A DNA stretch of 64,000 bases, from the NCBI GenBank assembly GCA_938015435.1, contig CALLPN010000013.1, positions 248,001 through 312,000 on the forward strand, given 5' to 3'. The notes beneath the pieces were generated by a model, which worked only from the letters and a program-made list of their open reading frames with translations, was not told the origin of the DNA and made no database searches. The position numbers and the translations under genes were made by a program. Source of the stretch: an uncultured Saprospiraceae bacterium (GTDB lineage: Bacteria > Bacteroidota > Bacteroidia > Chitinophagales > Saprospiraceae). Shown in pieces: positions 26,326 through 34,586 of the stretch (positions within the stretch are counted from its first letter, which is position 1; each line of letters starts with the position of its first letter).

Positions 26326-27201
26326 ATGGTAGCTACAGACCTCAAAAAACGTATCAAAGCGGCAATAGAAAAAGATCGCGAAAAGTATCCAAGTGATGCG
26401 AGACATGCCAAAGTACTAGATATCAATCCAAGTCAATATAGTGAACTGAAAAAAGGTAAACTAGATAGAAACTTAAGTGATACCAACTGGATCAATATAG
26501 CGCGTAAGTTGGATGTAAATCCGAATACTAGATCAGATTGGAAGACTGCTAGGACGTTGACATTTAGAAAGATCTCTGATCACCTCAAAGCGTGCCAAGA
26601 AGAGAGTATCAGTGCCATACTGTGTGACATCCCTGACATAGGCAAAACTTATACGGCTAAGCACTACGTGAGAAATAATAAAAACGCTGTATACATCGAC
26701 TGCTCACAGGTAAAGAGTAAGCAACGATTTATCAGAAAGATAGCTAAAGAATTTGGAGTAGATAGCAATGGTAAGTACAAAGATGTGTACGAAAACCTAG
26801 TCTACTATGTACGTACTCTAGATAGACCACTAATCATATTGGATGAAGCTGGAGACTTACACACCAATTCGTTTTTGGAGATCAAGGCATTGTGGAATGC
26901 TATGGAGTACTGCTGTGGATGGTATATGATGGGAGCTGATGGACTGAGAGCTAAGATCGAGCGTAATGTAGGTAATATCAAAATAGGATTTGCGGAGATC
27001 GTGAGTCGATATGGTTCAAGATTTCAAAGAGTGTCACCAGAAGGGAAAGAATCTAGAGAAGAATTTCTTGATCAGCAAGCGGTGTCGATAGCCAAGGCAA
27101 ATTTGAAAAATGTAAATGTAAAAGAACTACTCGCTAAGACTCAAGGATCTGCTAGGCGTGTGTATATCGAAATCAAAAAGAGCAATAGAAAGGCTTCATA
27201 A
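26326..27201 (+). CDS. MuB-like AAA ATPase, target-selection protein
   Basis: 291 aa. The N-terminal 70 residues form an HTH (DINPSQYSELKKGKLDR), as in MuB. The P-loop is DIPDIGKT (101-108), in which the usual first Gly is Asp, and the Walker B is PLIILDEAGD (168-177). MuB binds ATP and target DNA and activates MuA. 15 bases downstream of the transposase, in the same early operon. It could still work, but its partner is broken. Confidence 0.85.
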   Translation: MVATDLKKRIKAAIEKDREKYPSDARHAKVLDINPSQYSELKKGKLDRNLSDTNWINIARKLDVNPNTRSDWKTARTLTFRKISDHLKACQEESISAILCDIPDIGKTYTAKHYVRNNKNAVYIDCSQVKSKQRFIRKIAKEFGVDSNGKYKDVYENLVYYVRTLDRPLIILDEAGDLHTNSFLEIKALWNAMEYCCGWYMMGADGLRAKIERNVGNIKIGFAEIVSRYGSRFQRVSPEGKESREEFLDQQAVSIAKANLKNVNVKELLAKTQGSARRVYIEIKKSNRKAS

Positions 27202-27209
27202 AATGGCTA

Positions 27210-27818
27210 ATGAGCAGAGCAATATCGGTGAAGCAATTATTAAAAATGAAATTCAAAGAACTACCATTTAAAGGAGTCTGGTACAAGTCGATTGGCATAC
27301 CTGAGCAAAACGGAATATGGATCATATACGGACAGTCTGGCAATGGTAAAACTAGCTTTTGTCTCAAGCTCGCAAAGTATATCAGTCAACTTACGAGTGT
27401 AGCCTATGACACACTAGAAGAAGGAGCAAGGAGGTCGATGCAAGTAGCGATGACGAGAGAGAAAATGGAAGAGGCTGGGAAATTCATGATACTAGATCGA
27501 GAGCCGATATCGGAACTCAGAATGAGATTAGACAAGAGGAAGAGTCCTAAGGTAATATTTATCGATTCGTTTCAATATACAGGCATGAACTATAGAGACG
27601 CCTGTGCGCTCAAAGAAGATTATCCTCAGAAGCTATTTATATATGTGAGTCATGCTGAAGGAAAACTACCACAAGGAAGGTCAGCGAAGAAAGTAGAATA
27701 TGATGCAGATGTAAAGATCAGAGTAGAGGGATATAAAGCATTTTTTAAAAGTCGATATGGCGGTGGTGAAGAGTTCATCATATGGCCAGAAGGCGCAAAC
27801 AAATACTGGAATGATTAA
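27210..27818 (+). CDS. P-loop ATPase, RecA/DnaB-like fold
   Basis: 202 aa. Walker A GQSGNGKTSF (41-50), Walker B KVIFIDSFQY (around 113-122), and a later IYVSHAEGKLP strand like the motif after Walker B of RecA-type ATPases. It resembles the single-domain recombinase-like ATPases (Sak4 type) of phages, which I cannot distinguish from other RecA-fold proteins by eye. Follows the MuB gene by 8 bases and overlaps the next. Confidence 0.7.
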   Translation: MSRAISVKQLLKMKFKELPFKGVWYKSIGIPEQNGIWIIYGQSGNGKTSFCLKLAKYISQLTSVAYDTLEEGARRSMQVAMTREKMEEAGKFMILDREPISELRMRLDKRKSPKVIFIDSFQYTGMNYRDACALKEDYPQKLFIYVSHAEGKLPQGRSAKKVEYDADVKIRVEGYKAFFKSRYGGGEEFIIWPEGANKYWND

Positions 27819-28158
27819 GCAACATTACAAACCAAATACTACTGATCAAGTACTCGATAGAGTATCAGGAGTGACAGAAGATTCATTGTTTTTGGCTAAG
27901 CTCGATGTCGCGGAATCTTACTTGATCAAGATGAAAGGTAGGAAGAGAGCAAAGGCACTGATGCAGAGTACAAGATTTTGGAATTGGTTTAACAAACTAT
28001 GGGAGATCCACGATAAGAATATCCTATACAATATGGATGAGGAACAATGGGATACCTGCAATGAAGTATGGTACGAAGATCAACAATACAGCAAGTGGAA
28101 AATGGGCGCTTGGCAATATGTACCTACTCAAGAGGAATTAGCAGTAATCAATTTATAA
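27811..28158 (+). CDS. Hypothetical early phage protein
   Basis: 115 aa from the ATG at 27811, which overlaps the end of the ATPase gene (ATGATTAA), a usual coupling. Rich in Trp, Lys and Tyr (STRFWNWFNKLWEIHDKN). No family recognised. Confidence 0.6.
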   Translation: MIKQHYKPNTTDQVLDRVSGVTEDSLFLAKLDVAESYLIKMKGRKRAKALMQSTRFWNWFNKLWEIHDKNILYNMDEEQWDTCNEVWYEDQQYSKWKMGAWQYVPTQEELAVINL

Positions 28159-28176
28159 TCTAAATATAATCAAGTA

Positions 28177-28614
28177 ATGAAATCACAATTGCACATAGAA
28201 GTAGAATCAGATCATGATGATGACATCAAAAAAATCTATGCCGCTGTAGAAGCATCGAGACCAAAAAACAAAAAGTTTTATGATGATGAGGAACAGGCTG
28301 CGCGTCAAGCTGCTGAAGAAGCTGTAAAGAAGATCAAAGGCAATAAGGTCTTACTCCATCATGGTGGTAGTCATATAGCTATCAGCATCGCTGGAGAGTC
28401 GCAAAATAGATTTGCCATCATCACAATGGAGCCAGGGGAATATCCTCTGACAGAAAAGGAGCTGAAGAAAAAGGCTGCTGCTGAGAAAAAAAGAATAGCC
28501 GCTGAGAAGAAGAAAGCTGCGGCTGCTAAAAAGTCAAATAAAAAGACTGGTGCTAAAGCTGCAACCGAAAAAGACGCAGACAAAACAACCAAAGGAAAAT
28601 CAGAGGAAGAGTAA
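28177..28614 (+). CDS. Hypothetical early protein with Lys/Ala-rich tail
   Basis: 145 aa. The N-terminal half is a small folded region (HIEVESDHDDDIKKIYAAVEA, GSHIAISIAGESQNRF). The C-terminal third (about 92-145) is a histone-like Lys/Ala-rich tail that could bind nucleic acid. Not recognised. Confidence 0.55.
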   Translation: MKSQLHIEVESDHDDDIKKIYAAVEASRPKNKKFYDDEEQAARQAAEEAVKKIKGNKVLLHHGGSHIAISIAGESQNRFAIITMEPGEYPLTEKELKKKAAAEKKRIAAEKKKAAAAKKSNKKTGAKAATEKDADKTTKGKSEEE

Positions 28615-28651
28615 TCTTCTGATCATTAATTCACAATCCAAATCCGATAAA

Positions 28652-29020
28652 ATGTTAACACATGAACAGGCTATAGTTGCAGCTAAGCAACTAATGTCAG
28701 ACAAAACAAAATATGCCAAGCTCAAAAAGAAAATTGATGCTGACATAGAGCCATTGAGAGCGTACATGAAGGAGTTTCCAAAAACTGAAATGCTTGGAAA
28801 TGTAATGCCATATGAGAAAGCTGGAAGAGCAAAACTAGTAGGTGAAGAGTCTGATATAGATCAGCTCAAAAAGAAACTGAAAGTAAAGTACTATAGTAAA
28901 ACTCCGAATCTGCCTGTGATCATAGATAATATCGAGACAGATGATGCACTATCTGAATTGCTGATAGATCTGAGTATCGAAATAGATCAAAAGCCAGCAT
29001 GGCAGTTTAAGTACGTATAA
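28652..29020 (+). CDS. Hypothetical early phage protein
   Basis: 122 aa from the ATG at 28652. The frame also stays open upstream into the previous gene, but the ATG after the intergenic gap is preferred. Charged, helical (LKKKIDADIEPLRAYM). Occupies the slot where Mu carries gam-like genes, but no homology is visible. Confidence 0.55.
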   Translation: MLTHEQAIVAAKQLMSDKTKYAKLKKKIDADIEPLRAYMKEFPKTEMLGNVMPYEKAGRAKLVGEESDIDQLKKKLKVKYYSKTPNLPVIIDNIETDDALSELLIDLSIEIDQKPAWQFKYV

Positions 29021-29036
29021 AGAAGCGCATATATGA

Positions 29037-29090
29037 GAAGAGCGCACCATTGATTGTGATGCCGCAATAGGTGTCGCTCTTCTTTTTTTT
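29037..29090 (+). terminator. Rho-independent terminator
   Basis: GAAGAGCG (29037-29044) pairs with CGCTCTTC (29075-29082), extended by CACC/GGTG, then eight T. Ends the transposition operon. Confidence 0.85.
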
Positions 29091-29113
29091 CAAAAAATAT
29101 AATAAAACTTCAG

Positions 29114-29407
29114 ATGACTAAACGCACGATATCAAGTCTCACCAATCAGTCGCAAAAGATCCAAGACAGAATAGATGAAATGGACTATCACGATGAGTGC
29201 CAAGATATGCTATGGAATGAAACTAAGGAGGGTCAGTTACATAGACATCACATGGATCTACTAGAGCAAGCTAAAGAAGCTATCGATAATGCTATAGAGA
29301 ACCTTCAGTCATACTATGACAAAGAACCAGTGCCAGAAGAGACTTATAAACCAACTTATGAGGAACTAGATCGAATAAGAACAAAATATGGAAGCAATCA
29401 TGGATAA
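29114..29407 (+). CDS. Hypothetical small phage protein
   Basis: 97 aa, helical and acidic, with a His cluster (LHRHHMDLLEQ). It overlaps the next gene by 20 bases. Not recognised. Confidence 0.5.
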   Translation: MTKRTISSLTNQSQKIQDRIDEMDYHDECQDMLWNETKEGQLHRHHMDLLEQAKEAIDNAIENLQSYYDKEPVPEETYKPTYEELDRIRTKYGSNHG

Positions 29408-29753
29408 GACACAACTATACACACTCCAACGCCTAGAGAAGGAACTCAATATCTCATCCAATCAAACGTATCCTACTGGTACTCATACAATCAACCTACT
29501 GATCAAAAAACTACAGGGCGATGTGAATGCTAAGCGAAAGAAAATGAGAGGTAAGATACTGTATAAGCTTGGACTGTTTGGGATGACTGATGTTCGTGGT
29601 AATCTAGACTTTGCACGGATCAATCACTACATAAAATACATAGGATCTAACAATCCGAAACAAAAGATACTCAACTACCTCACTTGTCAAGAGCTGCAAC
29701 TTATAGTGACTCAAGTAGACAGGATGGTAGATAAAGAATTAGCTAAGAAGTAG
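29388..29753 (+). CDS. GemA-like (Mu gp16-type) regulatory protein
   Basis: 121 aa (an ATG at 29400 is an alternative start). The order KRKKMRGKILYKLGL, then DFARINHYIKYIG, then KILNYLTCQELQLIVTQVDRMV follows the GemA/DUF1018 layout of Mu-like phages: a helix, a short domain and a C-terminal helix that counts steps. Similarity is modest, so the call is tentative. Confidence 0.5.
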   Translation: MEAIMDKTQLYTLQRLEKELNISSNQTYPTGTHTINLLIKKLQGDVNAKRKKMRGKILYKLGLFGMTDVRGNLDFARINHYIKYIGSNNPKQKILNYLTCQELQLIVTQVDRMVDKELAKK

Positions 29754-29770
29754 TTATTCTTATTACCAAT

Positions 29771-29822
29771 AGGCTGGTCGATCAGTCTTAGTCGTAACAA
29801 GGTCGGCCAGTCATTTTTTTTT
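29771..29822 (+). terminator. Rho-independent terminator
   Basis: GGCTGGTCGA pairs with TCGGCCAGTC (one G-U), then nine T. Confidence 0.8.
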
Positions 29823-29845
29823 CATCATATAGTACAATCAATCAC

Positions 29846-30055
29846 ATGCCAAAAATCAATCAAAAAGTATACGTCGAAGATCTAGCTCGATACGGAAAAG
29901 TAACCGCCATAGAGGGCGATAAAGTCACTGAGGTAGTGATAGATATGCAAGTGGTAGATGTGAGGAATATGATCATCAAAACAGTAGTGGAATATCTCTT
30001 AGATCAAATTACTAAATGGATAAAATCTTGGGGGATATGGAAGTCAGAAAAGTAG
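29846..30055 (+). CDS. Hypothetical small phage protein
   Basis: 69 aa. N-terminal beta-rich part (MPKINQKVYVEDLARYGKVTAI), then a hydrophobic helix with Trp residues. Could be a membrane-active protein. It overlaps the DUF5675 gene. Not recognised. Confidence 0.45.
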   Translation: MPKINQKVYVEDLARYGKVTAIEGDKVTEVVIDMQVVDVRNMIIKTVVEYLLDQITKWIKSWGIWKSEK

Positions 30056-30465
30056 TACTTACTAGGTATAGACATACGGAAGATGCTACCTATGGTGATC
30101 TGCATATCTATAGTGATTCTCGTCATCTGGCTTACTGCTCTATACTAGAGCTGCCGTGGAGAGATAACAAGCAAAATGTATCTAGAGTGCCATCAGGCAA
30201 ATATACCATCGTATTGGAGTGGAGCAATAGATTCAAAATGATGCTATGGGAAATCAAAAGTGTAGCTAATCGTAGTGAGTGTAAATTCCACTCTGCCAAT
30301 TTTGTCAATCAGCTCAATGGATGTATGGCTTTTGCTAGAGCCTTCAGCGATATAGATGGCGATGGGATCAATGATGCGACGTACTCCAGAGCTACGATGG
30401 AAAAATTTCACAGGGCTATGCATCCAGTAACACAAGCTCAGCTGACGATCTTGGATGTCTATTAA
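30016..30465 (+). CDS. DUF5675 family protein
   Basis: 149 aa. The ATG at 30037 (MEVRKVVLTRYRHTEDATYG) may be the true start. The core SILELPWRDNKQNVSRVPSGKY and the C-terminal LNGCMAFARAFSDIDGDG fit DUF5675 as it occurs in Bacteroidota phages. Function unproven; some place it near lysis genes. Confidence 0.7.
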   Translation: MDKILGDMEVRKVVLTRYRHTEDATYGDLHIYSDSRHLAYCSILELPWRDNKQNVSRVPSGKYTIVLEWSNRFKMMLWEIKSVANRSECKFHSANFVNQLNGCMAFARAFSDIDGDGINDATYSRATMEKFHRAMHPVTQAQLTILDVY

Positions 30466-30501
30466 AATAGAATTTTATCACTGTTTAAATATCAATTAAT
30501 T

Positions 30502-30792
30502 ATGAATAAAATGACTTTAGAAGAAATCAAGAATAAGACTCTTAGTACGGAAATGACGACTGCTAATGCGGTGTATAGAATCGGCTATGTAACTTTTGGG
30601 AGAAATCCTAAGAAGCTGGATCAAGATATGTATAAGTTTAATCTGGGAGATCTAGTGGCAGTATCTGGCTGTGGCGAACTCAATAAGAAGCGAGGGGAAA
30701 CTCAAGTTTTTGTAGGTGATACTTGGTACTGGGTCAATAATAGAGCGCTGATACATTACGCTAATCCAATACTATCTAGAGTCAATGATTAG
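30502..30792 (+). CDS. Hypothetical phage protein
   Basis: 96 aa, no family recognised. Overlaps the start of the next gene by 8 bases. Confidence 0.5.
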   Translation: MNKMTLEEIKNKTLSTEMTTANAVYRIGYVTFGRNPKKLDQDMYKFNLGDLVAVSGCGELNKKRGETQVFVGDTWYWVNNRALIHYANPILSRVND

Positions 30793-31273
30793 TCCAATAG
30801 AAATAGTTGCTATACTCGATAAGATGATATCCGAAATAGAATTGATCAAACAGTCTATCGAATTACCTAATAGGAATATCAGATTTGATAGATTGAATAC
30901 GGTTATATACAAGCAATTAGGATTGACTTTTGAAGAAATGAAGGCTAAAGATCGGAGTAGGCATCTGGTAGAAGCTCGGTGTATAGTTATCAAGGATCTC
31001 TTTGAAAATGGATATGGCAAATCAGAGATTGCGTTTATGTTGGATTGTCGCCATAGTACTGTAATACATCAGCTCAACAATTGGGATTCGCTTATAACTG
31101 ATGCCAAATTTGCCAAAAAGCAATTAGACTTTACCAAGGCTATGGTACAAGCAGAAAGCGAAAAACAAGAATGGATCAATGAGCAAGCGCTAGTAGGACC
31201 AATCAAAAGTGAGTATGAAGAGCTGGACCAGAAGTGTAAGAAGTGCAAAGGACAATGTAAAGTATGTCCATGA
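30785..31273 (+). CDS. DnaA domain IV-like DNA-binding protein with a Cys cluster
   Basis: 162 aa. Residues 45-100 read like DnaA domain IV (Bac_DnaA_C): LTFEEMKAKDRSRHLVEARCIVIKDL, then KSEIAFMLDCRHSTVIHQLNN, with the R.R..VEAR and H-S-T-V-I-H signatures of the DnaA-box-binding helix. The AAA+ motor is absent. The C-terminus has four Cys (151, 154, 158, 161; CX2CX3CX2C), a possible zinc or Fe-S site. Suggests a phage factor that reads DnaA boxes. Confidence 0.8.
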   Translation: MISPIEIVAILDKMISEIELIKQSIELPNRNIRFDRLNTVIYKQLGLTFEEMKAKDRSRHLVEARCIVIKDLFENGYGKSEIAFMLDCRHSTVIHQLNNWDSLITDAKFAKKQLDFTKAMVQAESEKQEWINEQALVGPIKSEYEELDQKCKKCKGQCKVCP

Positions 31274-31455
31274 AATACTGTAAACCTGACACTACCCGAA
31301 CACTCGCACAAGCTATAGCAGAAATCAAAAGAGAGCAAGCCATGCGACTGACTGTATATAAGAATATGATACAGCGTAGGACGATCACAAGAGACCAGGC
31401 AAACGATAGGATGCTGTGTATGCATAAGGCTCTCCAAGTACTAGAACAGATATAG
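31264..31455 (+). CDS. Hypothetical small phage protein
   Basis: 63 aa, basic and helical. It overlaps the end of the DnaA-domain gene, suggesting translational coupling. Confidence 0.45.
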   Translation: MSMKYCKPDTTRTLAQAIAEIKREQAMRLTVYKNMIQRRTITRDQANDRMLCMHKALQVLEQI

Positions 31456-31533
31456 AGCGAAAGGAATGCTGTACAGAAGCAATTATTTGAAGAAGAGTAT
31501 GGACCAAAATCATAATCAACAAATAGACATTAA

Positions 31534-31881
31534 ATGGCAAACAAGAAAGCAACGGATAGTATTACTGTGAAGCTTAAGGACGATGTGGCTTCGCAGATAC
31601 ATAAGATATTTACAATGATCGTATCTGATCTGACGTACTGGGATAAGGTGTCTAGTTACATAGCTCAGGAGGATACTTGTAGATGGATGATCAAGCAGAC
31701 TAGCAAGTATATGTATCAGGATAAAGTAACGCTGAGGCTTAGCGCAACTAAAGCGAAATATCTGCATGGGTTACTAAAAATGATTCCTGGTGTAGATGCA
31801 GATCTAATAATATTAATGGAGGAGCTTAATCAGTTTTTGATGGGCTATGAACTGAGACTTAAATCAAGATTAGCTAAGTAG
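31534..31881 (+). CDS. Hypothetical phage protein
   Basis: 115 aa, starts MANKKATDSITVKLKDDV. Helical with a hydrophobic middle. Not recognised. Confidence 0.5.
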   Translation: MANKKATDSITVKLKDDVASQIHKIFTMIVSDLTYWDKVSSYIAQEDTCRWMIKQTSKYMYQDKVTLRLSATKAKYLHGLLKMIPGVDADLIILMEELNQFLMGYELRLKSRLAK

Positions 31882-31910
31882 AATTACATAAAGAGGAAAT
31901 TAGGTTGATG

Positions 31911-31950
31911 ACCGAGTGAGCGCCAAAAGTGGACGGCTCGGTCTCTTTTA
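31911..31950 (+). terminator. Terminator, copy 1 of a duplicated element
   Basis: ACCGAG pairs with CTCGGT across a 19-nt loop, followed by CTCTTTTATTTTT. 31 bases (31912-31942) recur exactly at 32301-32331. Confidence 0.7.
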
Positions 31951-31977
31951 TTTTTAACACAATTAATAATCAATAAT

Positions 31978-32277
31978 ATGGAAAGTTTTGTAATCAAAGA
32001 TCAATCGATAGGTCCATTTCTAAATGAATATGTAAAGGGGCATGATAAAAATGGGTTGCACTTGGAAATTAATTATCTGAAAGATGAACTGTATGTCTGT
32101 AAAAAATCAAAGATCAAAGAGGATCAGACAGTATATATTATCTATCACACTCCGACTAACTTCAATGGTCAACTTAGATACGATTATACTTATCATGCAG
32201 AGGAATACGACAATGTACATTACAAATTAGTCTTGCAGGACTTTAGAGTAAGTCACATCAAAGCGATAAAGAAGTAG
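31978..32277 (+). CDS. Hypothetical phage protein
   Basis: 99 aa, beta-rich and basic (DYTYHAEEYDNVHYKLVL). It sits alone between the two copies of the duplicated terminator. Confidence 0.5.
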   Translation: MESFVIKDQSIGPFLNEYVKGHDKNGLHLEINYLKDELYVCKKSKIKEDQTVYIIYHTPTNFNGQLRYDYTYHAEEYDNVHYKLVLQDFRVSHIKAIKK

Positions 32278-32299
32278 TTTTCGCTCTCGAGCGTCAGAA

Positions 32300-32341
32300 G
32301 CCGAGTGAGCGCCAAAAGTGGACGGCTCGGTTTCTTTTATT
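32300..32341 (+). terminator. Terminator, copy 2 of a duplicated element
   Basis: Same 31-base stem-loop as at 31912, then TTCTTTTATT. Confidence 0.7.
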
Positions 32342-32363
32342 AAAAATATTTAAACACTATGTA

Positions 32364-32627
32364 ATGGCAAAGGAACATACAGATCAATTATATGCCGCAC
32401 TTGATGATATCGATAGCTCGCTATCCGCAATAAATAGATTGCAAGAAAGTATAGACGATAAACAGCAATGGATCGATCATTATAAAATGGAGATGGAAAG
32501 CGCTACAGACTTGCTAACTAGATACGGATTATGCAATCTTAAAGAAATTGCTGATGACTTTAGAACTTACAGAATCAAGGTAGAAGCAAAATTACAGAGG
32601 TATGATAATCTCGGAGAAGAAGAATAG
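32364..32627 (+). CDS. Hypothetical small coiled-coil protein
   Basis: 87 aa, helical throughout, with heptad-like Leu and Glu. Not recognised. Confidence 0.5.
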   Translation: MAKEHTDQLYAALDDIDSSLSAINRLQESIDDKQQWIDHYKMEMESATDLLTRYGLCNLKEIADDFRTYRIKVEAKLQRYDNLGEEE

Positions 32628-32672
32628 ACTAACTTTAAATCAAATTTTATAACTAATCTAAATTTTAAATCA

Positions 32673-33092
32673 ATGAAAACAATTATACTATTACTAATCG
32701 GAATTACAATGTTGGTAAGTTGCTCGTCTACAGGATCTGCTGAAGATGCTATGGCTAAAATAATGGAAGCAAGGAATGCTAATGACTATGGATATGTATG
32801 GGATCAAGTAGATAAGGTATCACAGGGCGAGTTGAATACCTCACTAGGATTTATGTATATCATGTCTAATAATGTAGATGATGAAAGAATGGCCGAACTA
32901 AAGGCAATGGATGGCAAAGAGTTGTTTTTGCTAGTGATGGATAGCCCTAGTGCCAAGAAGATCAAGAAGTTTGACTGGTCAGGTGTAAAGCTCATATCTA
33001 CTGATGGTGATAAGGCGTCATTTACAAATGATGCTGGTGATGATATAGCTATGATCGTAGAAGATGGGAGATGGAAGATTTCAGTGAATTGA
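32673..33092 (+). CDS. Phage-encoded lipoprotein
   Basis: 139 aa with a signal peptide and lipobox MLVSCSS (Cys17). The mature part is small and mixed, with a final strand pair (DDIAMIVEDGRWKISVN) resembling small Bacteroidota lipoproteins of the DUF4878 type. A lipoprotein in the accessory part of a prophage may serve superinfection exclusion or host envelope change; that is context, not proof. Confidence 0.65.
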   Translation: MKTIILLLIGITMLVSCSSTGSAEDAMAKIMEARNANDYGYVWDQVDKVSQGELNTSLGFMYIMSNNVDDERMAELKAMDGKELFLLVMDSPSAKKIKKFDWSGVKLISTDGDKASFTNDAGDDIAMIVEDGRWKISVN

Positions 33093-33157
33093 TAATGTAG
33101 AGAAATCTGCCGTCCTTAGATGGCATGATCTTCGGTTGTTATTTTTTATCAAATCAG

Positions 33158-33190
33158 AAAAAAGCCTTGCAGAAATGCAGGGCTTTTTTT
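33158..33190 (+). terminator. Rho-independent terminator
   Basis: AAAAAAGCCTTGCA / TGCAGGGCTTTTTTT with a GAAA loop (one G-U pair). Confidence 0.9.
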
Positions 33191-33310
33191 ATTGAAAATA
33201 GTTTAATTAAGCACTCTTAAAAGTTGTCTATATGATAACTTTAGTTTATCTTTAAAGTATTAAATAATCAAACACTGATTGGCTCTCAGGATAATAAAAG
33301 CTAAAGTTCT

Positions 33311-33637
33311 ATGAAAGATTTAATCAATAAATTACAAGCAATCGCTGAAGCAAATCCACTAGGATTCACAGTGACACTTCCTAACTGTAAGCCAGTACAA
33401 TCTGGGTGGGCGATCGGAATGATCGAAACTCAAAACTCTCATGGTCGCAAAGGTCTAAAGAAAGCTTTGGAAATAAGCTTAGCGACTACGAAAGTCTTTG
33501 GTGGTTGGAAGGGCTACAACGGAAAATTCTACTTCGATGCTGTGATCATCGAACACGATGACAGCAAAGCTTACGATCTCAAATATGAGAACCAACAGCT
33601 AGGCATCTACAACATCGGAACAGGTAGAGTAATCTAG
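33311..33637 (+). CDS. Hypothetical small protein
   Basis: 108 aa, basic, beta-rich (GKFYFDAVIIEHDDSKAYD). Short proteins with a similar opening occur on Bacteroidota mobile elements, but I cannot name a family. Own terminator on both sides. Confidence 0.5.
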   Translation: MKDLINKLQAIAEANPLGFTVTLPNCKPVQSGWAIGMIETQNSHGRKGLKKALEISLATTKVFGGWKGYNGKFYFDAVIIEHDDSKAYDLKYENQQLGIYNIGTGRVI

Positions 33638-33643
33638 AAAAAT

Positions 33644-33672
33644 GAGGAGGGGCGAAAGCCCTTCCTCTTATT
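33644..33672 (+). terminator. Rho-independent terminator
   Basis: GAGGAGGGGC / GCCCTTCCTC with a GAAA tetraloop and one G-U pair, then TTATT. Confidence 0.75.
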
Positions 33673-33714
33673 AAATCTTTGGAACAAATTAAATGATGTT
33701 TAAATAGTATTACA

Positions 33715-34122
33715 ATGAATGAAAAATTGAAAGTAGCTATAGAGCTACAAAAGAGATATAGTAATATCACTTTCAGAAAATTTACAGATAAGAAGGATCA
33801 GCTGATCATCGAAGCGATACAGGGTAAGAGCTTCCAAGGTGTGTACTTTGATGCTAAGCGGCTGCGAGAGATCGTACATGAGACGTATGACGGTCATATA
33901 GATGGCTTTCTTGCTGGAGCTGTACCGTATGATCCTCCTGCGCATGATGTGGTGTCTCCTGAGTGGCTTTCTAAGCAGCTGACAGACTATGAGATACGTA
34001 GTAAACTAGTGGCGAAGGATCTTGCATTATCTAAATCATATTTTTCTTCGCATCTTAACGGTTTGAAGCCTATGAGCAATAATGTTCAGGCCATGTATTT
34101 TTATTATTTTAAAAGTAAGTAG
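33715..34122 (+). CDS. Hypothetical protein with a C-terminal HTH-like segment
   Basis: 135 aa. The C-terminal 50 residues (TDYEIRSKLVAKDLALSKSYFSSHLNGLKPMSNN) have XRE-type helix-turn-helix spacing. It lies at the end of the rightward early region, where Mu has its middle regulator, but no similarity to Mor was seen. Confidence 0.5.
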   Translation: MNEKLKVAIELQKRYSNITFRKFTDKKDQLIIEAIQGKSFQGVYFDAKRLREIVHETYDGHIDGFLAGAVPYDPPAHDVVSPEWLSKQLTDYEIRSKLVAKDLALSKSYFSSHLNGLKPMSNNVQAMYFYYFKSK

Positions 34123-34123
34123 T

Positions 34124-34348
34124 ATGGAGCTCACACCAATTGAATTTATTGCACAATGTCTCAATCAGCAATCAGCCATTGCTGAAGGGTATTCTTCTCC
34201 AACTAGATGGGGTACTTTAAGAGAGGATTTAAAAGCTAAATACAAAGCGGAGGCTGAGATGATTTTTCAAAAATGGAAATCTGACGAAATAGAAGCCGAA
34301 AACAATAGAATTGAAATGAGAAAAGGAATTGTACGTGAGATTATATAG
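34124..34348 (+). CDS. Hypothetical small protein
   Basis: 74 aa from the ATG at 34124, one base after the previous stop. Charged, helical. Last rightward gene before the leftward block. Confidence 0.5.
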   Translation: MELTPIEFIAQCLNQQSAIAEGYSSPTRWGTLREDLKAKYKAEAEMIFQKWKSDEIEAENNRIEMRKGIVREII

Positions 34349-34366
34349 GCCATTTTGTGTAAAATC

Positions 34367-34406
34367 AAAAGTCCGAACAAAATTTATTTTGTTCGGACTT
34401 TTTTTT
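34367..34406. terminator. Bidirectional rho-independent terminator
   Basis: AAAAGTCCGAACAAAA pairs perfectly with TTTTGTTCGGACTTTT around TTTA, with T on one side and A on the other. Separates convergent transcription units. Confidence 0.9.
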
Positions 34407-34583
34407 CTACATCAGCTCCATGCGCAATACCTTCCACACGCTCTTTTCGCTCATGTAGAACTCGTTGCAGATCTTAGATACGCAATCGTCCATACGCAAT
34501 CGCTTCTCTTGATACAGCTCGTTATATCGCTTCTGTATGGCTTCGTATTTTCTGAGGGTAGATACTCTTTTGGGTATACTCAT
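34407..34583 (-). CDS. Small HTH-like phage protein (58 aa)
   Basis: 58 codons, ATG at 34583, reading MSIPKRVSTLRKYEAIQKRY onward. It has a basic helical start and a final helix pair, FYMSEKSVWKVLRMEL, that looks like a recognition helix. It abuts the terminator and lies four bases downstream of the 179-aa gene. Confidence 0.6.
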   Translation of the reverse strand: MSIPKRVSTLRKYEAIQKRYNELYQEKRLRMDDCVSKICNEFYMSEKSVWKVLRMELM

Positions 34584-34586
34584 ATA

